Shown: positions 55,418 to 63,880 of the stretch, one piece after another
Numbering within the stretch: the first letter of the stretch is position 1
Layout: each line of letters opens with the position of its first letter
Source: Rhodanobacter denitrificans
GTDB lineage: Bacteria > Pseudomonadota > Gammaproteobacteria > Xanthomonadales > Rhodanobacteraceae
Assembly: GCF_003335105.1 (NCBI RefSeq)
Contig: NZ_QFWQ01000002.1
Span: forward strand, 248,001 to 312,000
Direction of reading: 5' to 3'
DNA length: 64,000 bases
Made by a program: the position numbers and the translations under genes
The notes under the pieces: generated by a model
The model's database searches: none
Seen by the model: the letters and a program-made list of their open reading frames with translations, nothing else
Told to the model about the DNA's origin: nothing

Positions 55418-56278
55418 TCAACGAAGCTTATTGATGGAGACAGCGTACTCATGACCAAAATCGACTTGATCGAACTTGGCTATCTTGCGCTTCTGAAATT
55501 CCTCATATTCCCAGCCAGCTCTTGTGGGGACCTTCTTTGAAGGATTGAAGAACACGTCGATGTGATACACCGGCACCCCAGCAGGGGTTACATGCATGAC
55601 CAAGCTGCGCCGGGAGCGCACCTTGTTGGTGTGGGGAGCACCACCATGAAGCATCTCCGGGTGCCAGATGATAACGTCGCCACGCCTTACATGTACGTTC
55701 TTCTGCATGAGGCCGTGTTCCCGGGCTTGTTTTTGTACCTCGCCCTGATACGCGTTCCAACCTTCCATGGACATGCTTGGGATATTGGTGGGATCGGGGA
55801 AGATTTCCGCCGCCATCTTCTCTACATTGATAGGAGGCAAAACATGGCTGCCAGGTGTGACGCGAAGGGGGCCGTTTTCGTCGTCCACGTCATCCAATGC
55901 CAGCCAGACGCCTAGATATTTCCCGGCCGGCTTGGTGGAGAAATATGGTGTATCGCGATGAAAGTCCTGCTCGGAGCCACGTTCATAGTACAGGGTGGTA
56001 TACAGTGAAGTAGGCTCCCCGAAGAATCGATCGCACACTTCCAAACCGCGCTGATTTTCAACGAATGCTCGCTTGAGCCCATCTAATGCCAAGTGGAGAT
56101 TCACGACACGATACAAATGCCCGAACTCGTCTGCATTTTTGCTTACTATATCGACATGCGCTTTTTTGAGCGCATCGACCTGACGTAACGCGTCCTCGCA
56201 TACACCCACATCCACCGCGGAAGGAATTACCGCGTAACCTTCTTCAATCAACTGATCCCAACCACTCGTCATTGACAT
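55418..56278 (-). CDS. phytanoyl-CoA dioxygenase (PhyH) family protein
   Basis: The product is 286 aa. The Fe(II)/2-oxoglutarate facial triad is visible: H107-x-D109 in DFHRDTPYF and H211 in MLHGGAPH. An arginine in KVRSRRSLVMH probably binds 2-oxoglutarate. The start ATG 56276-56278 is chosen; ATG 56270-56272, two codons on, is possible. PhyH-type enzymes hydroxylate small molecules, and some in glycan or natural-product loci act on sugars or lipids. It is the last gene of the minus-strand island operon, six bases after the WbsX/RgpF gene. Confidence 0.88.
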   Translation of the reverse strand: MSMTSGWDQLIEEGYAVIPSAVDVGVCEDALRQVDALKKAHVDIVSKNADEFGHLYRVVNLHLALDGLKRAFVENQRGLEVCDRFFGEPTSLYTTLYYERGSEQDFHRDTPYFSTKPAGKYLGVWLALDDVDDENGPLRVTPGSHVLPPINVEKMAAEIFPDPTNIPSMSMEGWNAYQGEVQKQAREHGLMQKNVHVRRGDVIIWHPEMLHGGAPHTNKVRSRRSLVMHVTPAGVPVYHIDVFFNPSKKVPTRAGWEYEEFQKRKIAKFDQVDFGHEYAVSINKLR

Positions 56279-56284
56279 GCTCTC

Positions 56285-58510
56285 CTAGTTCTTTGCTGCC
56301 TGTGCATAAGCATATTCCCTGGAACCAACGAGCTGACCGCTCTCGTCGTGGTCGGTGCTCAGCATGCGTGCCCCATTACTGACTGCTAGCACACCAAATA
56401 CTCTCTCGATCGCATGCGGCAACGTTCCGTCAAGCTGACCACTTTCCGGCTCGAACTCGCATTCGTCAAGGTGACAATCCAACAACGGGCGGATCGAGTC
56501 TAGGCGCACATAAAACATTGACCCCGCGGGAAAGGCAGCCATCTCATGATCAGGACCCTTCACACCCATGCGTCGGCACAAGTAGTGAACAGAGTCTGCA
56601 TTGCTACCCCAGTAGGTATCCATAGAAAGAATATGGCCCGCGGGAGCCATGACCGCCAGAGAAGGATCTCGATTGAACATACCCAACGCGTGCTCAGCCC
56701 TTTCGGGTGCAGCGAGCTTGCTCAATAAGTCACGCCTCCACACGTCGCCATCCTGGCGGTGTAGAGACTTCTTCGTGTGTAGCTTTAATACCAGTTGCTC
56801 ACCCTCACTAATAAGCTCGTTTGCCACTTTAAGGAACGGGAGAATATCTCGACCACGATTCTCGAATTCGCGGACCTCGAAAGGCATTTTTAGTCCGGAT
56901 AGCAACTGTTGCACTGTTTCCCGCTTATCATGCACGGTCGTAGCGATGAGCCGCGCCGGCACCTCCCATTGATTCAAGAAATCGACAATTTCCGGGAGAA
57001 GTTCTGGGTAGAAAACATGCACGACGACAGCGACCCTGTCAGGGCGCCTAGACATGCAGTCATCCTCAGCAGCTCGACGTAAAGCGCGCGTTGTCGAATT
57101 CAGGTATGCGTATCCTAGACGCGCATCAGGTTCGAGATGCGCCCCTTCTGCCCATTCGTTCCAAGCGTTCACGAACACCAGCTTCTTATCTTCGTCCTTC
57201 ACCCTGCGCACCGTCTCGCGCACAGCGTTGGACAACCAGTCCTCGTATCCCCGCGGCGAAGCGTGTCTCAGCGATGTGCCGCGCCCCGGTTTGCGGGCTT
57301 CGTTATCCCACGATGGACAAACTCCTCGGAAGATATCGTATCCAGGGTCGGAGTAGGACTTGCTACGCTCGACGTAGCATCGCCAGTCATATATAGCACC
57401 TGAATAATTGGAATTGAGCAGCAAGGCTGCTTGGGTGATATTGGGCGGAGATGTGTTGTTTGGAGGGAATTCGATGGCCCCGTCGAATCCAATTTCGCGA
57501 GGCTCGAATGAATCAAATGATAGAGTAAATGCGAGGTAGATCTCGCCGATGCCGTTCTCTCTACAACGCACGCGCCAACGATCTGCTGTTTCAAGCGCGT
57601 TCGGCAGAAGGCTTGGTCGATAAACAGTAAGCAGCGGCTTACCGTCGACCCGCAGATACCGCGGATCCCGCATGTACCTGGCAACATAATCGATGAAAGC
57701 GAAATCATCCTCAGGCGAATGTTCTTGTCCGATCAGGATGTCATGGTCGTGACCGTCCCATCGCCTCGTCCAGTTCTCATTAGCCCAGCATAGTGAAAAT
57801 GTAAGATCGATCGACTTATCGTTGAGGAAAATCAGTAGTGGGTCTTCAAGAAGACGGTGGCCGGCAAACCAATAGAAGTAGAAGCAGAAACCATGCACAC
57901 CATGTGCCCGAGCAAGTTCAGCCTGTCGCCGGAGCACGTCACCGTTACGAAGATCGTAAAAACCAAGTTCACCTGGGAGATGTGGCTGGTATTGGCCCTC
58001 GTACTGAGGAACCGCACGCGTAACGTTGGTCCATTCGGTGAATCCCTTTCCCCACCAGTTGTCATTCTCCGGAATGGCGTGGAACTGCGGCAGATAGAAG
58101 GCCATGACCTTTGCCGCCCATCCATGCATCGGGAGAGCAAGGACATCTTGGGTTTCATAGCCAATGCTTCTCATCATTGCATGGCTATTCTCGAGCCGCC
58201 GGGCCACAGGAGCCCCCTCACCTAGGGAAGCATTTTGGGCATCGTGCTCATCTACCCACTGCTGGGACTCAGGCTCGATTACAGGGACAGCGTCTTCCGC
58301 CGTCCTTAGCGCTCTCACGGCGCGAACTAGTCGTTCAGCATGCAGCGAACGACTCACCAATACATCACGACACCACCTTTTCAAGGTGTGCGACATTGGG
58401 GCACATACGTATATCCACCGCAGCCCCCTAATGATCCCAGCCTTAATGTCATATCCTCTCGCCATGAACCCATTCCTTGCGGACACCTCTTTCAACTGCA
58501 TCATCGTCAA
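56285..58510 (-). CDS. WbsX-like (GH99-type)/RgpF-like glycan-synthesis protein, copy 2
   Basis: The product is 741 aa. A roughly 130-residue N-terminal extension precedes the WbsX/GH99-like domain (VMAFYLPQFHAIPENDNWWGKGFTEW, FCFYFYWFAGHRLLE, LCWANENWTRRWDG, VFVNAWNEWAEGAH). The RgpF-like domain follows (VVHVFYPELLPEI, FENRGRDILPFLKVANELI, KLHTKKSLHRQDGDVWRRDLL, FPAGSMFYVRLDSIRP). It is clearly paralogous to the 44378-46438 protein but diverged and AT-richer. It lies between the sulfotransferase and PhyH genes in the same minus-strand operon as wzm-wzt, so it probably builds the polymer exported by that transporter. Confidence 0.9.
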   Translation of the reverse strand: MTMMQLKEVSARNGFMARGYDIKAGIIRGLRWIYVCAPMSHTLKRWCRDVLVSRSLHAERLVRAVRALRTAEDAVPVIEPESQQWVDEHDAQNASLGEGAPVARRLENSHAMMRSIGYETQDVLALPMHGWAAKVMAFYLPQFHAIPENDNWWGKGFTEWTNVTRAVPQYEGQYQPHLPGELGFYDLRNGDVLRRQAELARAHGVHGFCFYFYWFAGHRLLEDPLLIFLNDKSIDLTFSLCWANENWTRRWDGHDHDILIGQEHSPEDDFAFIDYVARYMRDPRYLRVDGKPLLTVYRPSLLPNALETADRWRVRCRENGIGEIYLAFTLSFDSFEPREIGFDGAIEFPPNNTSPPNITQAALLLNSNYSGAIYDWRCYVERSKSYSDPGYDIFRGVCPSWDNEARKPGRGTSLRHASPRGYEDWLSNAVRETVRRVKDEDKKLVFVNAWNEWAEGAHLEPDARLGYAYLNSTTRALRRAAEDDCMSRRPDRVAVVVHVFYPELLPEIVDFLNQWEVPARLIATTVHDKRETVQQLLSGLKMPFEVREFENRGRDILPFLKVANELISEGEQLVLKLHTKKSLHRQDGDVWRRDLLSKLAAPERAEHALGMFNRDPSLAVMAPAGHILSMDTYWGSNADSVHYLCRRMGVKGPDHEMAAFPAGSMFYVRLDSIRPLLDCHLDECEFEPESGQLDGTLPHAIERVFGVLAVSNGARMLSTDHDESGQLVGSREYAYAQAAKN

Positions 58511-58576
58511 TTACTCCTGCACACCCCACATTCCATACACGACGAGACATTACAACCGCTATCCAAAAGGGTGACA

Positions 58577-60505
58577 TCAATGTCGACGAAACGCCCTCTG
58601 TATCCGCTGCAGTAGCGTCCCCCGACGCTCATCATCCATGGCCTTGAGTGCCTTGCGCAACTCGGCCAATTCGACGGCATGGTCATCCGCGCGCTCCAGA
58701 AGACGCCTCACGTCGCGACTTGACACGTCGTGCTGCTCGACATGCAAGGCATTCGCCCCCTGCAACAATTCTTCCAATTTGTTTAGCATATCCGATCTGG
58801 ATGTCTGCTCCTCGGCACGTAGCTGCTTCATCATGTTTCGTAACTCGACCAAGTCGGCGGTGTGGTTATCCACACTTTCCAGCAGACTCCCCACGTCGCG
58901 ACTGAACACATCGTGCCGTTCGATAAGCCGGGCATCCGCGCAACGCAACAATTCTTCCAATTGATTCAACATATTCGACCTAGCTGCCTGCTCCCCAGTA
59001 CGCAGCTGCTCCATCATGCCGGCGGCGAATGCGTCCGAGCGCTGCTCCAGATCAGCGATAGACCGTTTGTAACCTGCCCAAATGCCCCCTTGGACATGCT
59101 GCCAAATTTCATCGAAACCGACCTTGGGTAAATGCTGCCGCACAACGTCGATTTCCACGGCCACTCCTCGGATCCAGTCGATGGCCAAGTCGTCGACGTT
59201 CACCTCGAGGTGTGGATCGTCGTTCATGGAGATCATAGCCACGTGCCCAGGTCCCTGGCTCGGCAAGCGCAGCTGGTTCACGCGCTCCACACGTTCGGCG
59301 AAATCCTCGACGGGGATCTGGTTGAGGCGCAATCCAAGAAGATCAAACCGACCAGGATGGACTGATGGGTCAATCCGCAACCGGGAAACCCGCGGCAACG
59401 ACGGCAGGCGAAAGACCAGCCGTTCGCCACCGATCGGTTCCGCCCTTTCCACTGTGACTTTGTGCGCCTCGTCGAAAGCTCCGTCGTCGCACCAGTAAAG
59501 CGTGGCACTGTCACCGTTGGGTTGCGTTTCGACCGTACTTACCGACGCACCGACCCGAGTGTCAATTTCCCGCAAGGTTAGGAGCATGGCTTCGCTGCGC
59601 TCGTGCGCATCGCTTTTCATCGCAGCCACGAGCCCAACGGTCCTGATATGGTTGCTTTCGATCTCAGCGCCGAATCCGCTGACGAAGATGCCGGCCATCG
59701 AACGGTATCGATCCAGCGCGGCAGCCAGCCCCCCCCCCGAATCCTCGCCGCGCGCAACGGCACGCATGGCACCGTATACGTCCTGGATCAATACGGGCAG
59801 TTCTTCCGCTTGCGCGACACCCACTGCATGATGGCGTTGACCGCGGTCCAGAAAAGTATCCACCGCCGCGGCCACACGATCCGGGTGATGGGGCCAGTCA
59901 ACGGCAAGCCCCGCTCCGACACGGCCCATAACGGACCGCCAGTCGGACAGCAGATCATCATATGCAACAACGCAGCGGTGCCAGCCGCTTGAGTCGCGCT
60001 CAGCATCCGCGACATGTTCCAACCAGAGAAGCCGACCCTGTTCCAGGGGAAACCCGTCCCGGTCACGCAAGGAACGAGCCACCTCATCTGGATGGCGCAA
60101 CACCATCAGGGCGCAGGGTTCTATCCCCACCTCCAGAAGTAGTTCACGCCATAGCGGCAATAACCTGCACAAGCGAGGATCCTTCACGGCCCAAAGCGGA
60201 GTCCCAGAGAAATCCGATTCGATCAACGCCAACAGCCTAGCCTTGGCCACCTGGGCCGCATCGCTGCGCAACCAGCCATTGGGCAAGGGGCGCAGATCGT
60301 GCCAGCTGCGGTCTAGGGCGTGCAACAGAGTGTCATGCACTTCCACCACGCCCGTATGTTCCCAGAATCCGCTCTCGTTGTTGTTAGACGCCGCAGGCAT
60401 CAAACGGCCGCCCAGTTCGACGCCAAGCAGATTCAACACGCGGGTAATTGCTGAAGTGCCGCTACGATGCATGCCGAGGACAATGATCGCGCGCGACGTG
60501 GTCAT
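58577..60505 (-). CDS. sulfotransferase-fold protein with C-terminal tandem coiled-coil repeats
   Basis: The product is 642 aa. The N-terminus (about 1-250) is a sulfotransferase-type P-loop domain with the PAPS-binding IIVLGMHRSGTSAITRVL motif (residues 7-24) and VKDPRLCRLLPLWRELL. A middle region (about 320-480) looks like a beta-rich carbohydrate-binding-type domain. The C-terminus holds two 61-residue tandem repeats (497-557 and 558-618). They share MMxQLR, RSxMLNxLEELL, HDVxSRDV and LLExxDxH, and are predicted coiled coil. The start overlaps the wzt stop (ATGA), so translation is coupled. By analogy with WbdD-type chain terminators it may cap the polymer and measure its length; this is inference. 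Confidence 0.8.
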   Translation of the reverse strand: MTTSRAIIVLGMHRSGTSAITRVLNLLGVELGGRLMPAASNNNESGFWEHTGVVEVHDTLLHALDRSWHDLRPLPNGWLRSDAAQVAKARLLALIESDFSGTPLWAVKDPRLCRLLPLWRELLLEVGIEPCALMVLRHPDEVARSLRDRDGFPLEQGRLLWLEHVADAERDSSGWHRCVVAYDDLLSDWRSVMGRVGAGLAVDWPHHPDRVAAAVDTFLDRGQRHHAVGVAQAEELPVLIQDVYGAMRAVARGEDSGGGLAAALDRYRSMAGIFVSGFGAEIESNHIRTVGLVAAMKSDAHERSEAMLLTLREIDTRVGASVSTVETQPNGDSATLYWCDDGAFDEAHKVTVERAEPIGGERLVFRLPSLPRVSRLRIDPSVHPGRFDLLGLRLNQIPVEDFAERVERVNQLRLPSQGPGHVAMISMNDDPHLEVNVDDLAIDWIRGVAVEIDVVRQHLPKVGFDEIWQHVQGGIWAGYKRSIADLEQRSDAFAAGMMEQLRTGEQAARSNMLNQLEELLRCADARLIERHDVFSRDVGSLLESVDNHTADLVELRNMMKQLRAEEQTSRSDMLNKLEELLQGANALHVEQHDVSSRDVRRLLERADDHAVELAELRKALKAMDDERRGTLLQRIQRAFRRH

Positions 60506-61857
60506 GCTGGCACCTTGGCTGGCTCATTAACCTCGACATCCACCAAGAAATCAGTGCTTCCAGTGCCAAGTCGATAGGGATCTGGCATGATCTTGAACAT
60601 CACGGCATCCACGACGCGATCGAGGAATGTTTCGCCATCTTGCTCGAGCGCGGTGACGCCAGCGTTCGTGAAATAGGTGCCCGGGGCAAGCTGAGCCCGG
60701 AAGCGAAAGCGAACGACGAACGACTGCCCCGGCACCACGACCAACTCGCTCATGCCATTCGGTGCCGAAACCGCCCCGCCCAACTCGAACCCGGCAAGCG
60801 TCTTGATCATCATCCCGAAGCGCACGGCGGCGGCGGCGCGCTGCAGGCTCACCCGGTAGCTATAGACGTATTCCTGTCCACGACGCAAGACGTTGACTCG
60901 ACGCCCTTGCAGCGTCTCGATATGAGGATCCTCGATTGTTGCACCACGGGGGACATAACGTACTGTGCTTTGTGACAACAGGCCTTCCTCGAAGCACGCG
61001 TCATCCTCGCACTCCACAATCTCCGAGGATTCGACAACACATTCGGCAGACATGGCACGGTGGGCGACAATTGCGCCGCTCCGTATCGATTCGCGCACCG
61101 CCTCTCGCTTGTCGGCGGGCGCATAGATGAGCTTGTGGTAGTGCGATACCACGTGCTTTGGTGTGCCCTTAGCAATCAATTCGCCGCGATCGAGCAGCAG
61201 GGCGCGATCGCACAACTCGATCACTGCACCGGCAGAATGCGAGACGAACAGCACGGTCGCGCCGGCGTCACGGATTGCGTCGATACGGGCGAAACACTTG
61301 CGCTGGAACGCCTCATCGCCGACCGACAGGGCCTCGTCGATTACAAGGATGTCGGGCGTTACATTGATGGCCACGGCAAACGCCAGGCGAATATACATAC
61401 CGCTGGAATAGCTCTTGACTGGCTGCTCGATGAACTCGCCGATATCGGCAAAGGCAGCGATATCGTCGAAACGCTCATTCAGCTCCTGTCGCGTCAGGCC
61501 AAGCAGCGATCCGTTGAGATAAACATTCTCGCGCCCGGTGAAGTCAGGGTTGAATCCTGCCCCCAACTCCAGCAAGGCGGCAATGCGTCCATGCGCCTGC
61601 ACAGAGCCCACAGACGGTGTCAACGTGCCGCAGATCAACTGGAGCAAGGTCGATTTGCCCGAACCATTGCGCCCGACAATGCCCACTGTCTCCCCACGAT
61701 GCACCTCAAAACTCACGTTGTTCAAGGCATGGAACGTGCGGTACCAGCGATCTTTCGGACCAGGTGCGATCATCTGCATTAGGCGATGATGCGGCTTATC
61801 GTAAATCGGAAACGCCTTGCCGAGTGCGTCGACACGTATCGAAATTTCAGAGGACAT
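60502..61857 (-). CDS. wzt: O-antigen ABC transporter ATP-binding protein with C-terminal carbohydrate-recognition-type domain
   Basis: The product is 451 aa from ATG 61855-61857; GGGGAT lies seven bases upstream. The ATPase domain has Walker A GRNGSGKST (62-70), the signature YSSGM (150-154) and Walker B ILVIDEAL. A C-terminal region of about 180 residues (about 270-445) corresponds to the Wzt_C domain, which in characterised systems recognises the modified chain end before export. The gene overlaps wzm by 11 bases and the sulfotransferase gene by four. It exports an undecaprenyl-linked polysaccharide with Wzm. Confidence 0.95.
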   Translation of the reverse strand: MSSEISIRVDALGKAFPIYDKPHHRLMQMIAPGPKDRWYRTFHALNNVSFEVHRGETVGIVGRNGSGKSTLLQLICGTLTPSVGSVQAHGRIAALLELGAGFNPDFTGRENVYLNGSLLGLTRQELNERFDDIAAFADIGEFIEQPVKSYSSGMYIRLAFAVAINVTPDILVIDEALSVGDEAFQRKCFARIDAIRDAGATVLFVSHSAGAVIELCDRALLLDRGELIAKGTPKHVVSHYHKLIYAPADKREAVRESIRSGAIVAHRAMSAECVVESSEIVECEDDACFEEGLLSQSTVRYVPRGATIEDPHIETLQGRRVNVLRRGQEYVYSYRVSLQRAAAAVRFGMMIKTLAGFELGGAVSAPNGMSELVVVPGQSFVVRFRFRAQLAPGTYFTNAGVTALEQDGETFLDRVVDAVMFKIMPDPYRLGTGSTDFLVDVEVNEPAKVPA

Positions 61858-62701
61858 CAGCAAATCCCCGGCGAGTCAGCATGAACCATGCATACCCGAC
61901 GTACATGAAAACAAGGGCAGCCAGCCCGTACATCGCCAAGCCCGCGAAGTCGGGTACATGTCCGGCCAGTGCGACCACACGCGCTTGGTCGATGATGAAA
62001 GTAAGTGGGTTGATTTCGAAGAAAACCCGATAACCGGACGGCAACGAATTGACCGGAATCATCGCAGAAGATACGAATAGCATGGCGGTGGAGAGGACCC
62101 CCGTGATCTGACTTACGTCGCGTAGGTAGACGCCAAACGATGCGAAGAGCCAGCATACGCCCAACGTTAACGGAAGCATCGGGAGGAAAACCACTGGCAA
62201 CCACAGCATGCTCAGGCATAGCGTATGTTCCAGAGCCAAACGCAACACGGCAAACACCAACAGATTCATGCCCACATGGAAAAGCGCCGACAGCATGACG
62301 GGCCACGGCAGAATTTCTAGCGGGAAAACCACCCGCTTGACTAGGTTGGTATTGCTGGTGACCAATGTTGGCGAACGCGTCAGACACTCGGAAAAAAAGC
62401 CATGCACGATCAGGCCCATATACAGAATAATCGCATAGGGGTGGTCACCACCCACTTCATGCGGCCATTTGGATTTAAATACAAAGCCAAATGCAAATGT
62501 ATATATAAGCAGCATCAGAAACGGGCTGAGCAGCGACCAGAACAGACCGAAACTCGCCCCGCGATAGCGCCCCAGGATGTCGCGTTTGGTCAATTCAAAG
62601 GTCAACGTGCGCCGTGAGGTTAATGCCTTGTATGGAGCAAGCAGACCACGCAGAAAACCCGAGTTGTCCGTCATGCTCATCACTGTATTCTCAAGACTCA
62701 T
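61847..62701 (-). CDS. wzm: O-antigen ABC transporter permease
   Basis: The product is 284 aa from ATG 62699-62701 with AAGG upstream. It has about six membrane helices and the ABC2 family pattern: KRDILGRYRGASFGLFWSLLSPFLMLLIYTFAFGFVF, SNTNLVKRVVFPLEILP, SSAMIPVNSLP and INPLTFIIDQAR. It forms the channel for ABC-dependent O-antigen or capsule export with Wzt. It begins 12 bases after the metB stop, so it is probably co-transcribed with metB. No wzx/wzy is present in the window. Confidence 0.95.
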   Translation of the reverse strand: MSLENTVMSMTDNSGFLRGLLAPYKALTSRRTLTFELTKRDILGRYRGASFGLFWSLLSPFLMLLIYTFAFGFVFKSKWPHEVGGDHPYAIILYMGLIVHGFFSECLTRSPTLVTSNTNLVKRVVFPLEILPWPVMLSALFHVGMNLLVFAVLRLALEHTLCLSMLWLPVVFLPMLPLTLGVCWLFASFGVYLRDVSQITGVLSTAMLFVSSAMIPVNSLPSGYRVFFEINPLTFIIDQARVVALAGHVPDFAGLAMYGLAALVFMYVGYAWFMLTRRGFADVL

Positions 62702-62713
62702 GCTTAGCCCTTG

Positions 62714-63880
62714 TCATGCCAGCGCTGATGCCAATTCCGCTCGCAGATCAGAAATGTCCTCCACACCCACCGACAATCGCACCAGCCCATCGCTGATGCC
62801 CAGCCGCTTGCGGTTGGCCGCCGGCACCGAGGCGTGGGTCATGATGGCTGGATGCTCGATCAGGCTTTCCACGCCGCCGAGCGATTCGGCCAGCGCAAAC
62901 AACTCGCAGCGTTCCAGCATGCGCCGCGCCTTCTTCAGACCGCCTTTCATCTCGATCGTGACGATGCCTCCGAAACCGTGCATCTGGCGCTTCGCCAGTG
63001 CGTGCTGGGGATGGCTCTTCAGGCCGGGGTAGATCACCCGCTCGATCGCCGGATGTTTCTGCAGCCACGTCGCCAGTTCCAGCGCGCTGGCGCAATGCTG
63101 GCGCATGCGCAGGTGCAGGGTCTTCAGGCCGCGCATGGCGAGGAACGCATCGAACGGGCCAGCGATCGCGCCCACCGAGTTCTGCAGGAAGCCCATCGGC
63201 TCGGCCAGTTCCTGGCTGCCGGCAACCACGATGCCGCCGACCATGTCGGAGTGGCCATTGATGTACTTGGTGGCCGAATGGAGCACCAGGTCGGCACCGA
63301 ATTCCAGCGGCCGTTGCACCATCGGCGAGCAGAACGTGTTGTCGACCACCAGGATCAGGCCGTGCTTCTTCGCGAACGCGGCGACCTTGGCCAGGTCGAC
63401 CAGCTTCAGCATCGGGTTGGTCGGTGTCTCGGCCCAGATCATCCGGGTATTCGGCTTCAGCGCCGCCTTCAGTGCCGCCATGTCGTTCAGGTCGACGAAG
63501 CTGAAATCCAGTCCAGCCGAACGGCGGCGCACCCGCTCGAACAGTCGGTAGGTGCCGCCGTAGAGGTCGTCCATCGCGATCACGTGGCTGCCCGAGTCGA
63601 GCAGGTCAAGCACGGTCGCCGCCGCGGCCAGGCCGGAGGCGAACGCGAAGCCAGCCACACCGCCCTCCAGATCCGCTACGCAGCGCTCGTAGGCCATCCG
63701 CGTAGGATTCTGCGTGCGCGAATATTCATAGCCCTTGTGCTTGCCCGGGCTCTCCTGCACGTAGGTCGAAGTGGCGTAGATCGGCGTCATGATGGCGCCG
63801 GTGCTGGGGTCGGGATGCTGGCCGGCATGGATCGCGCGGGTGCCCATTCCCTGTTCACTGCGTTGTTTGCCGCTTTTCAT
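62714..63880 (-). CDS. metB: cystathionine gamma-synthase-type PLP enzyme
   Basis: The product is 388 aa. The pyridoxal-phosphate lysine is K205 in LHSATKYINGHSD. Other signatures are TRAIHAGQHPDPSTGA, YEYSRTQNPTR, FASGLAAAATVLDLL, VVDNTFCSPMVQRPLEFGAD and the C-terminal LVRLSVGVEDISDL. It joins O-acylhomoserine and cysteine to cystathionine in methionine synthesis; a lyase activity cannot be excluded for this family. It marks the right border of the variable glycan island, as in xanthomonads. On its strand TAGAAT (complement of 63939-63944), with TTGCCC 19 bases upstream, is a plausible promoter. The downstream glycan-export genes are likely read from it. Confidence 0.93.
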   Translation of the reverse strand: MKSGKQRSEQGMGTRAIHAGQHPDPSTGAIMTPIYATSTYVQESPGKHKGYEYSRTQNPTRMAYERCVADLEGGVAGFAFASGLAAAATVLDLLDSGSHVIAMDDLYGGTYRLFERVRRRSAGLDFSFVDLNDMAALKAALKPNTRMIWAETPTNPMLKLVDLAKVAAFAKKHGLILVVDNTFCSPMVQRPLEFGADLVLHSATKYINGHSDMVGGIVVAGSQELAEPMGFLQNSVGAIAGPFDAFLAMRGLKTLHLRMRQHCASALELATWLQKHPAIERVIYPGLKSHPQHALAKRQMHGFGGIVTIEMKGGLKKARRMLERCELFALAESLGGVESLIEHPAIMTHASVPAANRKRLGISDGLVRLSVGVEDISDLRAELASALA

